NCBI GenBank assembly: GCA_944388995.1
Contig: CALXKN010000006.1
Location: 1 to 64,000, forward strand
Origin: an uncultured Spirochaetota bacterium
GTDB taxonomy: Bacteria > Spirochaetota > Spirochaetia > JAFGXN01
Reading direction: 5' to 3'
Length of the DNA stretch: 64,000 nucleotides
The notes under the pieces: model-generated
Seen by the model: only the letters and a program-made list of their open reading frames with translations
Databases searched by the model: none
What the model was told of the DNA's origin: nothing
Position numbers and translations under genes: made by a program
Shown: positions 8,820-17,131 of the stretch, piece after piece
Numbering within the stretch: position 1 is the first letter of the stretch
How the letters are laid out: every line of letters begins with the position of its first letter

Positions 8820-10127
8820 TCAAACGTAATTCTCATTGGGATCAAAAATCTGAATCTCTCCGGTAAGCTGCGCCCGCCGCAGGCGGTTCAGAAACGCTTT
8901 AGTCGCTCTGTCAACCTCCTCCTTTTTCATCGGCCCCAACAGTTCCCGTTCGTAACGGATCATCGCCGCCCGCCGATCGGAAACCGCCTCGTAAATCTTA
9001 TTTTCGATCTCCCTGCTTTTTCCTTTTAAAATCACCGCCAAATCGACGTCGGCGTAACTTTGAAGAATTTGATGCAAATCAGAGGTGCGGATGTTGAGAA
9101 TGCGGTCAATGGTGAACAGTTTGTCTTTAACGTCACCCGAAAGCGTCGGATCTTCGGCATAAAGATCATTGATAATCTCCTGCTCCAACTGCGGGGAAAC
9201 GTATTTGAGAATGTTTGCCAACGCGCCGCTGCCGTCAACCGGATCGGTTTTTGTCTGACCGATTTTCCGAAAGTTTTCCTGCAGCCGCTCTTCGACGATG
9301 GTCAGCGCCATTGAAGCCGGCCGTTTGCGGTGCGCCGTTTTTTTGACAATTTCAGCCTGCATGGGTTCGGAAAAACTTTTCAGCAGTTCGGAGGCCGTCT
9401 TTTTCGGCAGATGGGGCAAAACCAGCGCCGTCACGTCAGGAGACTCTTTTTTCAGCAGCAGAAACAGCTGCGTCGCATCGGCGTCCGCCAAAAACGCGAA
9501 CGGTTTTTCCACCGCGTCCGGAACCGCCTTTTGCAGAAACGACCGGCCTTTTTCCGCCCCGAGAGCGTTTTCGAGAATCACCCGCGCCGTATCGACGCCG
9601 CCGCGCGGATCAATCAGGCGGTCTTTGAGCGCCTTGAATTCCCGCAGAATCGCCAGCGCCTCCTGCGGCTCAACGCGGGGAATGGTGCGCATTTCGCGGA
9701 TCAGGTCGGCAATTTCCGAGGGAGTCAACTGATTTAAAACGGCGCCGGCGGTCTCTTCTCCCAGCAACATGAGGAATTTCGCCGCCTTACGCACTCCTTT
9801 GACTTCCAGTCCGTGTTTGACCAATCCGGCCGATTCGGCGCGGTCGAAATGAGACGGATTGCGGTCGGGAGTAAAGCCCTGCCGTTTGACGTTTTCGTGA
9901 ATCTCCTCACGCAGTTTTTTCAAATCAAAGCCGTCGTTCTCGCTCTGCGTATCAAAAACTTTTTGACCGGGACGCGGCTTCAGTTCGGAAAAGACTGCCC
10001 TCGCGGCCTGCGGCGTTTTTGTTCCGGCCGACAGCGCGGCGTTTTGCGGTTTTGGTTCAGAAGAAGCGCCCGCCGCCATCCCCTTCATTTTTTTATAAAC
10101 ATCAATTCCGGAAAGCTGCTTTGCCAT
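8820..10127 (-). CDS. fliG: Flagellar motor switch protein FliG paralogue
   Basis: A 435-residue FliG-family protein of the flagellar C-ring, which couples stator torque to the rotor. The first ~85 residues are a low-complexity, basic/Pro-rich extension. Then come the N domain (VRKAAKFLMLLGEETAGAVL), the middle domain (ESPDVTALVLPHLPKKTASE, equivalent to the EHPQTIALIL motif) and the C-terminal torque domain (DVDLAVILKGKSREIENKIY, then RRAAMIRYERELLGP). Charged torque-helix residues are retained. Spirochaetes typically carry two fliG genes; the divergence and the long N-terminal extension suggest this is the accessory FliG1 type. I chose ATG 10127 because a -10 box ends 7 bases upstream; an upstream ATG at 10166 is possible. 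Confidence 0.85.
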   Translation of the reverse strand: MAKQLSGIDVYKKMKGMAAGASSEPKPQNAALSAGTKTPQAARAVFSELKPRPGQKVFDTQSENDGFDLKKLREEIHENVKRQGFTPDRNPSHFDRAESAGLVKHGLEVKGVRKAAKFLMLLGEETAGAVLNQLTPSEIADLIREMRTIPRVEPQEALAILREFKALKDRLIDPRGGVDTARVILENALGAEKGRSFLQKAVPDAVEKPFAFLADADATQLFLLLKKESPDVTALVLPHLPKKTASELLKSFSEPMQAEIVKKTAHRKRPASMALTIVEERLQENFRKIGQTKTDPVDGSGALANILKYVSPQLEQEIINDLYAEDPTLSGDVKDKLFTIDRILNIRTSDLHQILQSYADVDLAVILKGKSREIENKIYEAVSDRRAAMIRYERELLGPMKKEEVDRATKAFLNRLRRAQLTGEIQIFDPNENYV

Positions 10128-10133
10128 AATTTT

Positions 10134-10162
10134 ATCATACCACAACCTGAACGAATCCGCAA
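10134..10162 (-). promoter_or_regulatory. Probable promoter of fliG (extended -10)
   Basis: Minus strand: -10 TATGAT (10134-10139) preceded by TGG, giving an extended -10. The -35 position (10157-10162, TTGCGG) is a weak match, with 17-bp spacing. The ATG at 10127 is 7 bases past the -10 box, and no Shine-Dalgarno sequence is present. Confidence 0.4.
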
Positions 10163-10174
10163 GCATTTTCCGCA

Positions 10175-10184
10175 GGGAGGGGGG
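10175..10184. repeat. Short interrupted G tract upstream of fliG
   Basis: Plus-strand GGG-A-GGGGGG, a small version of the G-run/A/G-run pattern seen at 48755 and 59588. It lies about 35 bp upstream of the fliG -10 box, just above the -35 position. Confidence 0.5.
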
Positions 10185-10225
10185 CTTTGAAAGGGGCAGA
10201 CGGTCTCTGAAAGCGGAAAACCGTT

Positions 10226-12832
10226 TTACAACTCCGCCATGATTTTCATGAACTCATCAAGCGAAACGGCGTCGGGATTGCCTGCGACGGGCTTGGAGCT
10301 GACCATATAATAGCGGTACCGCGTTCCGGCACACGACTGCCACTTTTTCCCCAGCTCGGCTTTTGCGCGGCTGTCATCGTTGGAAGTCAGGTGGTCGCCT
10401 TTTGTTTCCAGCATGACGACTCTGTCCTTGTCCGTCATAATCATAAAATCGGGGTAATGATTCAAAAAACCGTTTATGCAAAATTCCACCCTTTCCATAT
10501 TCCTGTGCCACCATCTGACATTGGAAAGAGCGGAGACTTTCTCAATCACGCTCAATTCAAATCCGTTGACCGCCTGTTCGCAAGCGTAAAGCGATTTGGA
10601 GAGAAGGTCAAACGGATTGCCGGGAATAATCTCACCGCTCAATTTAAATGACGGCTGACACTCGATCTCTCCCGTTTCAAGAAGCCGGTAAAACCGCTGC
10701 CTGCGGTATTCATCAAGCAGTTCTTCGATTTTCGTCCGGATTTTCTGGGCGTATCCGTGAATGCTTTTTTCCATGGCGGCAAGTTCATCTCCGTTCATAT
10801 TGCCGACGATACGGTCAATATAGACCGACAAATCCTTTCCGGTGACGCAATCCAATTTTTCAAGACGGCCTTTGATTTCCGCCTTGCAATATTTTACGCG
10901 GCTTTCGGGCGGCAGATTCTGAAACAGTTTTTTAAAGTATTCGTTTTCCGCCGCGGATAAACGCTGGTATTTCGGTTTTTCATTTGCCTTGACGTCCACC
11001 TCCGCCACATTGTCTTGCGCCGCCGCAAAATCGATAACGGTATCTTTGTCGCGCAAAGTAAATCCGTCTGACAGAGCTTCTTTTGTCAGCAGCTCTTTAT
11101 AGTCGGGATCGGTCTCTGTGAAAAGATTCGGTTTGGCTTTAATAAAAAACTGCGGAATTTTCAGCGCAAGCGCTTCGTCTTTAAACTGTTTATTCACCGG
11201 ATACGTATTCACTTTGCTTCTCACCTCCGCGGGCAAATCTCTGTCGGGATTGCTGTTGTTCTGCCTGATCGCCGTCTCATACGTATCACTGCTTGCGGCG
11301 GCGTTTATCAGCATGGTTTCGACAGAGGAGCTTTTTTGTTCTTCCCTCCGCCCGGTCATCAGCGTTCTGACGGCTTCCGCATTAAATCCGCACTCCTCTT
11401 CTTTGACTTCAAAAACCATTTCCGGCTGCGGCCGGACGGAATCGGGCGCAGCCGTCCGTATTTCCGTCTTGTCTTCGGCAAGGCGGTACTCCCTTTCACT
11501 GAAACCGGCGTCGTTCAGCGCCTGGATAATCTTTGTCACCGTTACGTGAAAATCACCTGAACAGGTAATCACGTAAGACAAATTCAAAAACGGATTTGCG
11601 TTTCTCTTCGTATACGGCAACCGCAGTATTCTGCCCAAAATCTGCTCGACGTCAACAGCGGAAGTCTTATTGGCAAGCGTGGCGAGAATGTACGCAAACG
11701 GACAGTCCCAGCCCTCCTTTAAGGCGTTGACCGTAATGATGTACTTTATCTTACAATCGGGCGATTGCAGTTTCACGTTTTTCAGTTCGTTTATCTCGGC
11801 GGTCTTGATTGCGATCTCCTCTTCGGAAATACCGCTGTCTACGAGCCGCTTTTTCAGCCGTTCAAAAGTCTCTTTATTTTCAGCTTGCTTGGGCTGCGCT
11901 TGAAAGAGAACGATCGGGCGGATATAATTGCCGTCCGGCTGCGCCGTTGCAAGCTCTTCCAGCTTATTCCGCAGATCGAGCGCGTCGGCGATCACTTCTT
12001 CCTGTGAAGGGCGGTTATATACGATGACGGGCAACTTTACCATGTTCTCGGCTTTCAGTTGCGCGGCGTCCACATAGGAGATGATATTGCTGTTTGCCCG
12101 CGGCGTTGCAGTCAGATCGAGAATGAAGCAGGGATTGAGGTTTTTCAGCATCTCAACGCTCAACTTGCTTGCCGTGTGATGGCTTTCATCCACAATGACA
12201 ACGGGCGAGAGCTGATTGAATACCTGAATGAGCGCGGTATCGTCCACATCCTTGACGAGTGTTTCTGGCGTGGAAATAAACTTGGAGAAAGGCTGTAAAT
12301 TGCCGTTCTCCTGATAGACCTTTCTGCCTTCTTTGCGCTCGCTGCGGAAACTGTCAAAGCTCATCACCACAATGGAGAGCTGTTCGTTCACGGTGGTGGG
12401 ATCGAACTGTTGTCCGTCCAATACCTGCTGCTTGCCGTATATCTGCACGCGCCCGTTGAAGTCCGCCTCTATTTTCTGCCTGTAAGGATGCGATGGAGAG
12501 GACAGCGTTTCCAGCGTTTGAGAGAGTATCGCCTCCGACGGCACGAGCCAGATCACGAGCTTGGCTTTCTTTTCCGGAAGATTGTCAAAGATGGTTTTCA
12601 GAGCATTACACGCAAGGAATGTTTTTCCGCCGCCCGTGGGCACTTTGAAACAGACATGCGGCGTATTTTCAACGGTGTTCTTATACGGCGGTATCCTATC
12701 GAGACCGACAATGACGTTCTTTTCCGCCCAAAACGCTTTATATGCGGCGGAAACGCTGCCCGTTTCATTGAGCAGTTCGCAATATCTGTTCAGGTCGCTT
12801 ATGACGCGCTTTTGATAATTCTTTAATTCCAT
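10226..12832 (-). CDS. res: Type III restriction enzyme, Res subunit (helicase-nuclease)
   Basis: An 868-residue ATP-dependent restriction subunit that works with Mod to cut unmodified DNA after translocation between head-to-head sites. Superfamily 2 helicase motifs: Walker A VPTGGGKTFLACNAL (about residue 66), motif II VDESHHT (about 219), motif VI EQILGRILRLPY (about 397). The C-terminal endonuclease has the PD-(D/E)xK pattern YPDFMIMTD...LETKGDH (about 795-810). The ATG at 12832 has AGAGGTT upstream and lies 10 bases after the mod stop. A start further upstream at 12931 would overlap mod extensively and encodes no family sequence. No frameshift or lost motif, so the system looks active. 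Confidence 0.92.
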   Translation of the reverse strand: MELKNYQKRVISDLNRYCELLNETGSVSAAYKAFWAEKNVIVGLDRIPPYKNTVENTPHVCFKVPTGGGKTFLACNALKTIFDNLPEKKAKLVIWLVPSEAILSQTLETLSSPSHPYRQKIEADFNGRVQIYGKQQVLDGQQFDPTTVNEQLSIVVMSFDSFRSERKEGRKVYQENGNLQPFSKFISTPETLVKDVDDTALIQVFNQLSPVVIVDESHHTASKLSVEMLKNLNPCFILDLTATPRANSNIISYVDAAQLKAENMVKLPVIVYNRPSQEEVIADALDLRNKLEELATAQPDGNYIRPIVLFQAQPKQAENKETFERLKKRLVDSGISEEEIAIKTAEINELKNVKLQSPDCKIKYIITVNALKEGWDCPFAYILATLANKTSAVDVEQILGRILRLPYTKRNANPFLNLSYVITCSGDFHVTVTKIIQALNDAGFSEREYRLAEDKTEIRTAAPDSVRPQPEMVFEVKEEECGFNAEAVRTLMTGRREEQKSSSVETMLINAAASSDTYETAIRQNNSNPDRDLPAEVRSKVNTYPVNKQFKDEALALKIPQFFIKAKPNLFTETDPDYKELLTKEALSDGFTLRDKDTVIDFAAAQDNVAEVDVKANEKPKYQRLSAAENEYFKKLFQNLPPESRVKYCKAEIKGRLEKLDCVTGKDLSVYIDRIVGNMNGDELAAMEKSIHGYAQKIRTKIEELLDEYRRQRFYRLLETGEIECQPSFKLSGEIIPGNPFDLLSKSLYACEQAVNGFELSVIEKVSALSNVRWWHRNMERVEFCINGFLNHYPDFMIMTDKDRVVMLETKGDHLTSNDDSRAKAELGKKWQSCAGTRYRYYMVSSKPVAGNPDAVSLDEFMKIMAEL

Positions 12833-12842
12833 GCCGAACCTC

Positions 12843-14387
12843 TCACAGCTTCTGTATATCGCGGGGAATTTTTTTAAACGTAATATTGTACTTTTCCATT
12901 GTCGCTTTGGATAAAGCGCAGACGTCCGCATAAATGAGGTAACCCGAAGCCTTTGTCTTTATCGTGGAAAGGAAGTCCGTATTCAATGTCGTCGAACGCT
13001 CTTTCTCGTAGTAAAAATAGTACGCGGTATCGTTATGCTTTCCGAGGAAGTATTCGTTATCTTCGGTATTCACTTCGGGCGGCTGCTTGGTCTCCATGTA
13101 GTAGATATACTTGCGTATCTCGTCCGTAGGGACTTCTTCATTGAGGTTTTTATTCTCATCGAAGAGCGGCGCGCCGAGTTCGTAATAGGAGAAGTCGCCT
13201 CCAAGACCGTCCACGGCTTTGCTGCCTTCGCCGTAACCGTCTATGACGCGCTTCACCCGTTCCGCCGTAATGGTCTCCGCATAATCCATCATTTCCACAA
13301 GGATGAACCTGCGGTTGCCGCCGTCCTTTTTATTCAAATCAAGCACGGCGTGGGCGGTTGTGCCGCTGCCGGCAAAGGAATCGAGAATAATAGCGTTTTT
13401 ATTGATTGATTTTTTCAATAAATCAGCAATCAAATTTATAGGTTTACTGTAATTAAATACTTTTATTCCACCAAAAATACTTTTGAGTCTTTCGCTGTTG
13501 ACTTTGGTACTATATAAATCTAAATTTGTAACTATCGGCTTATATGGATTATTATATTCATTGAAAAATTCTTTTTTTGCAGGATACATATCGTTTGTCA
13601 TAGGGAAAATTATCCGCTTTTCCTCTATCCATTTTTTCATTTTTTCTTCAGTATAAGGAGTTTCAAACGAAAATTTCATTCCATTTTGAGGATTCTTAAT
13701 AGTTCTAATCGGAAACCCTTGCCCAAACCTTTGTAAGTATTGACGCTTCCATGGTCCGCGGTGATCGTTATCTGGATTTTTGAATCCATCTTCTATTTTA
13801 CGTAAGTCTCCAAGAAATTTGTAACTGCTTGACTTTGAATACACTAAAATATATTCTTGATTAACAACACACATCGATTTGGGAGGAATTCCCTTTGGTT
13901 CCTCTTTTGTCTTCCATACTAACATACATACTAAATTTTTCCCAAATATCTCATCACCTATTAATCGAAGATTCGCTAATTCATTATCATCAATGCTTAT
14001 AAAAATAACTCCTTGTTCAGACAGCAACTTATAGAGCAGTTTCAGACGCGGATACATCATGCACAGCCATTTATCGTGTCGGGATAAATCTTCGCCCTCT
14101 GTACCGACTACTTCACCTAGCCACTTTTTAATGCGCGGATCGTTCACGTTGTCGTTATACACCCATTTTTCGCTGCCCGTATTGTACGGCGGATCGATAT
14201 AGATACAATCTACCCGACCTTCATATTGCGGCAGCAACGATTTCAATGCAAGAAGGTTGTCCCCGTGAATGATCATATTCTCGGAGCTTTCCGCATTGTA
14301 TGTATATTTCTTCTCCAAAAGACGGAACGGCACGTCCTGATGGTGATTGATGACCTTTTCTTTTCCGATCCATTCCAGCGTAGGCAC
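12843..14387 (-). CDS. mod: Type III DNA adenine methyltransferase, Mod subunit
   Basis: A 514-residue beta-class N6-adenine methyltransferase and specificity subunit. Catalytic motif IV is IYIDPPYNTG (about residues 62-71), and the AdoMet-binding motif I is LDSFAGSGTTAHAVLDLN (about 333-350), in the IV-before-I order of beta enzymes. Between them, about 13390-14030 is conspicuously AT-rich compared with both flanks and corresponds to the target recognition domain. The start is GTG 14387 (VPTLEWIGKEKV matches the usual Mod N-terminus after initiator Met); an in-frame TAA lies 9 bases upstream, so no earlier start is possible. No simple-sequence repeat suggests a phase-variable Mod. Confidence 0.93.
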   Translation of the reverse strand: MPTLEWIGKEKVINHHQDVPFRLLEKKYTYNAESSENMIIHGDNLLALKSLLPQYEGRVDCIYIDPPYNTGSEKWVYNDNVNDPRIKKWLGEVVGTEGEDLSRHDKWLCMMYPRLKLLYKLLSEQGVIFISIDDNELANLRLIGDEIFGKNLVCMLVWKTKEEPKGIPPKSMCVVNQEYILVYSKSSSYKFLGDLRKIEDGFKNPDNDHRGPWKRQYLQRFGQGFPIRTIKNPQNGMKFSFETPYTEEKMKKWIEEKRIIFPMTNDMYPAKKEFFNEYNNPYKPIVTNLDLYSTKVNSERLKSIFGGIKVFNYSKPINLIADLLKKSINKNAIILDSFAGSGTTAHAVLDLNKKDGGNRRFILVEMMDYAETITAERVKRVIDGYGEGSKAVDGLGGDFSYYELGAPLFDENKNLNEEVPTDEIRKYIYYMETKQPPEVNTEDNEYFLGKHNDTAYYFYYEKERSTTLNTDFLSTIKTKASGYLIYADVCALSKATMEKYNITFKKIPRDIQKL

Positions 14388-14462
14388 AGGGCTTTATATT
14401 GAACGGCATATTTTATCCGGTAAACAGCCGCCGGACAGCCGAATCAATCTCCTTCTGTCACC

Positions 14463-14491
14463 ATTATAATTGAAGCAACGGGGAAAGTCAA
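14463..14491 (-). promoter_or_regulatory. Promoter upstream of mod-res
   Basis: Minus strand: -35 TTGACT (14486-14491), 17-bp spacer, -10 TATAAT (14463-14468). This is an excellent sigma70 promoter, about 75 bases upstream of the mod GTG. A second -10-like TATAAA ends 6 bases before the GTG and could give a leaderless transcript. The leader holds AGAAGGAG about 60 bases upstream of the GTG. Confidence 0.65.
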
Positions 14492-14600
14492 TTTTGTTTT
14501 TACCGTCCGACACTCAAAGTCATATGAAGCCCCCCCGGCCGCCCGAAGACCGGAAAGGTGAAAATGCGGATATTCCGAAGGCGGGCGCTTCCTTCCGGCA

Positions 14601-14628
14601 AATAAAAAACCCCGCCGAAGCGGGGTTT
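14601..14628 (-). terminator. Rho-independent terminator after the malic enzyme gene
   Basis: Minus strand: 9-bp stem AAACCCCGC / GCGGGGTTT with a TTCG loop, then a T-rich tract. It begins 9 bases after the malic enzyme stop codon. The rest of 14388-14636 holds the mod promoter and leader; no gene seen. Confidence 0.85.
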
Positions 14629-14636
14629 GAGCAGAA

Positions 14637-15920
14637 TTATTCCCAGTACTTTTTCATACGGTTTTTCAGCTGTTCGCGATAAGCGTCCCAATCGGTAATC
14701 GGTTCAGCCGCGACGCCTTCGTCACAGGCCGCTTTTGCGACCGCAACCGCTTCCCACTCGATAACGCGCGGATCAAACGGTTTCGGCACAATGTAACGGG
14801 GCCCGAACGAAAATTTCTCTCCGCCGTAGGCTTTCGCCACGATTTCGGGAACCGGCTCTTTGGCCAACGCCGCCAACGCTTTTGCGGCTGCCATCTTCAT
14901 TCCTTCGGTAATGGCGCCGGCTTTGACGTCCAGCGCGCCGCGGAAAATAAACGGAAATCCCAAAACATTGTTGATTTGGTTGGGATAATCGCTGCGGCCG
15001 GTTGCCATAATCACATTCGGATTTGCTGCCAACGCCGTTTCCGGCAAAATTTCCGGATTGGGATTGGCCATGGCAAAAATAATCGGCCGGTCGCTCATGG
15101 TTTTCACCATTTCTGCTGTGACGGCGTTTGCAACGGAAAGACCGACAAACACGTCGGCTCCGACCAGCGCCTGTTCCAATGTTCGGGCGGGAGTTTCAAC
15201 CGCCAAATCCTCTTTTTCGGCGTTCAGTCCGGGGCGACCTTTGTAAATGACGCCCTTACTGTCGCACATAATCAGATTCTCTTTTTTAACGCCGGCGGCA
15301 ATAAACATTTTCGCGCACGAAACGCCGGCCGCCCCGGCTCCGTTAAAGACGCACTTCAGTTCGGAGAGCGGTTTTCCGACCACTTCGGCCGCGTTGATGA
15401 TTCCCGCGGTGCAAATGATGGCCGTTCCGTGCTGATCGTCGTGCATAATCGGAATCGAACACTCTTTGATCAGCGTCTGCTCGATTTCAAAACACTCGGG
15501 AGCCTTGATGTCCTCCAGGTTCACGCCGCCGAAGGTCGGTTCCATCGCTTTAACGATTTCAATGATCTTTTTTGGATCTTTTTCGTTCAATTCGATGTCG
15601 AAGACGTCAATGTCGGCAAACCGCTTGAAAAGAACGCCTTTGCCTTCCATGACCGGCTTTGACGCCAACGCCCCGCGGTCGCCCAATCCGAGAATGGCCG
15701 TACCGTTTGAAATCACCGCCACCAAATTGCCTTTTGAGGTGTATTTGAAGGCGTTTGCCGGATTGTCGGCAATTTCCAAAACCGGCTTGGCAACCCCCGG
15801 CGTATACGCCAACGATAAATCATCGGCCGTCACACACGGCTTAGTCGGAACCACACTGACTTTTCCCGGCACACCGCCGCGACTGTGATACTCCAATGCC
15901 TTTTCTTTCAATTCGTCCAT
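14637..15920 (-). CDS. Malic enzyme (oxaloacetate-decarboxylating malate dehydrogenase)
   Basis: Decarboxylates L-malate to pyruvate with NAD(P)+ reduction; cytoplasmic. At 427 residues it is the short bacterial form, without the phosphotransacetylase-like domain of MaeB. Motifs: catalytic Tyr region LAYTPGVAKPV (about residues 37-47), metal-binding MHDDQHGTA (about 160-168), dinucleotide-binding FNGAGAAGVSCAKMF, and ANPNPE near the active-site Asn. The gene follows the MDH/LDH2-type dehydrogenase by 11 bases in the same operon, so the pair handles malate by two routes. A UUCG-loop terminator follows. Confidence 0.93.
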   Translation of the reverse strand: MDELKEKALEYHSRGGVPGKVSVVPTKPCVTADDLSLAYTPGVAKPVLEIADNPANAFKYTSKGNLVAVISNGTAILGLGDRGALASKPVMEGKGVLFKRFADIDVFDIELNEKDPKKIIEIVKAMEPTFGGVNLEDIKAPECFEIEQTLIKECSIPIMHDDQHGTAIICTAGIINAAEVVGKPLSELKCVFNGAGAAGVSCAKMFIAAGVKKENLIMCDSKGVIYKGRPGLNAEKEDLAVETPARTLEQALVGADVFVGLSVANAVTAEMVKTMSDRPIIFAMANPNPEILPETALAANPNVIMATGRSDYPNQINNVLGFPFIFRGALDVKAGAITEGMKMAAAKALAALAKEPVPEIVAKAYGGEKFSFGPRYIVPKPFDPRVIEWEAVAVAKAACDEGVAAEPITDWDAYREQLKNRMKKYWE

Positions 15921-15931
15921 AAAATTCTTCC

Positions 15932-17071
15932 TTATTTTTCAAACGGGAACCGGTAATCAAGGTGAAAACGATCCCGAATGTCGATCATGTTTTTCTGCAG
16001 GGAAACGGGAACCGGGCAGCCGTGTTCTTTGCGGTACTGCCACGCCAAATACTCCTTCTCGCCTGCGGTGAAAATCCGCTCCTGACCGGGCGCTTTTTTA
16101 GACGCGCGCAGTTCGCGGAGAATGGTTCCGGTGATTTTTTTGAAAAGTTCAACCCCCATGAATTTTGAAGGATCAATAGCAATGAAGAAATGACCGAGCA
16201 GAATCGGTTTCGGTTTGCCGTTTTCGTCGACGCCGTTAAGCATCTTCATATAATCGTTATCCTGCAATGCTGTCGAGAGAATTTCAACGACCGTCGCGTA
16301 ACCGAATCCTTTGTAACCGCCGGTCAGTTCTCCCAGTCCGCCGAGAGGCGTCAGCGCTGCTTTTCCTTTCGTCAAATCGATTAAAACCTGAGCCGTATCT
16401 GTTCGTGTTTTTCCGTTTTCGTCAATCACCCACCCTTCCGGCAAATCTTTTCCGGCGCGGCCGTAAACCTCGATTTTTCCCCGCTGCGAAACGGAGGTGG
16501 CGCAGTCCAGCACAAACGGAAACTCTTCGTCCGTCGGCATTCCGAAGGTCAGCGGATTGGTTCCCAGCATATTCTCGACGCCGAAGGTCGGCGCAATGCT
16601 CGGGCGGGCGTTGGTTCCCGTAATTCCGATCATATTCTGTTTGGTTGCCATTGTCGCGTAATAACCGGCGATGCCGTAATGGGTGGAGTGGCGGACGACG
16701 GTCATTCCGATGCCGTACTCCTTTGCCTTATCAATGGCCATCGACATCGCTTTATGGGAAACGACGTGCCCCATTCCGTTGTTGCCGTCAAGAACAGCGA
16801 CCGCTTTCTCGTCCTTCAGAATATCGATTTTGGTTGTCGGGCTCTGCGTTCCCGCGTCGATACGGTCCAGATAAATCGGTTTCAGCCGTCCGATACCGTG
16901 GGAATCGATACCGCGTTTGTCCGATTCGATCAAAACGTCGCCGACAATTTCGGCGTCTTTTTCGGGAACTCCGTACGCCATCAGAGCGTCTTTCATAAAC
17001 CGCTCCAGCGTGCCGAAATCAAGCCATGCACAATCTTTGTACTGTTTCGGATAGTCTTCAATGTATCCCAT
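15932..17071 (-). CDS. Malate/L-lactate dehydrogenase, MDH/LDH2 family
   Basis: A 379-residue NAD(P)-dependent 2-hydroxyacid dehydrogenase of the LDH2/MDH2 family, which is unrelated in fold to classical lactate dehydrogenase. Family features: DSHGIGRLKPIYLDRI in the N-terminal part, a conserved HSTHYGIAGYYA (active-site His region, about residues 128-139), NPLTFGMPT and the Gly-rich GGYKGFGYA. Substrate within the family varies (malate, sulfolactate, ureidoglycolate and others). The neighbouring malic enzyme makes malate the best guess, but this is inference. ATG 17071 has a strong GGAGGA upstream and is preceded by a good promoter. First gene of a two-gene operon. Confidence 0.88.
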   Translation of the reverse strand: MGYIEDYPKQYKDCAWLDFGTLERFMKDALMAYGVPEKDAEIVGDVLIESDKRGIDSHGIGRLKPIYLDRIDAGTQSPTTKIDILKDEKAVAVLDGNNGMGHVVSHKAMSMAIDKAKEYGIGMTVVRHSTHYGIAGYYATMATKQNMIGITGTNARPSIAPTFGVENMLGTNPLTFGMPTDEEFPFVLDCATSVSQRGKIEVYGRAGKDLPEGWVIDENGKTRTDTAQVLIDLTKGKAALTPLGGLGELTGGYKGFGYATVVEILSTALQDNDYMKMLNGVDENGKPKPILLGHFFIAIDPSKFMGVELFKKITGTILRELRASKKAPGQERIFTAGEKEYLAWQYRKEHGCPVPVSLQKNMIDIRDRFHLDYRFPFEK

Positions 17072-17094
17072 AATGTGTCCTCCAACTGAGTGTT

Positions 17095-17122
17095 ATTGTA
17101 AACCGATTTACAAAAAAGTCAA
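17095..17122 (-). promoter_or_regulatory. Promoter of the dehydrogenase-malic enzyme operon
   Basis: Minus strand: -35 TTGACT (17117-17122), 16-bp spacer, -10 TACAAT (17095-17100), followed by a short leader with GGAGGA before the ATG at 17071. Confidence 0.65.
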
Positions 17123-17131
17123 ATCTTTTTT

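Noticed and set aside
12843-14387. Phase-variable mod (phasevarion) by simple-sequence repeats
   Set aside because: No tandem short repeat or long homopolymer is present in mod or at its start.
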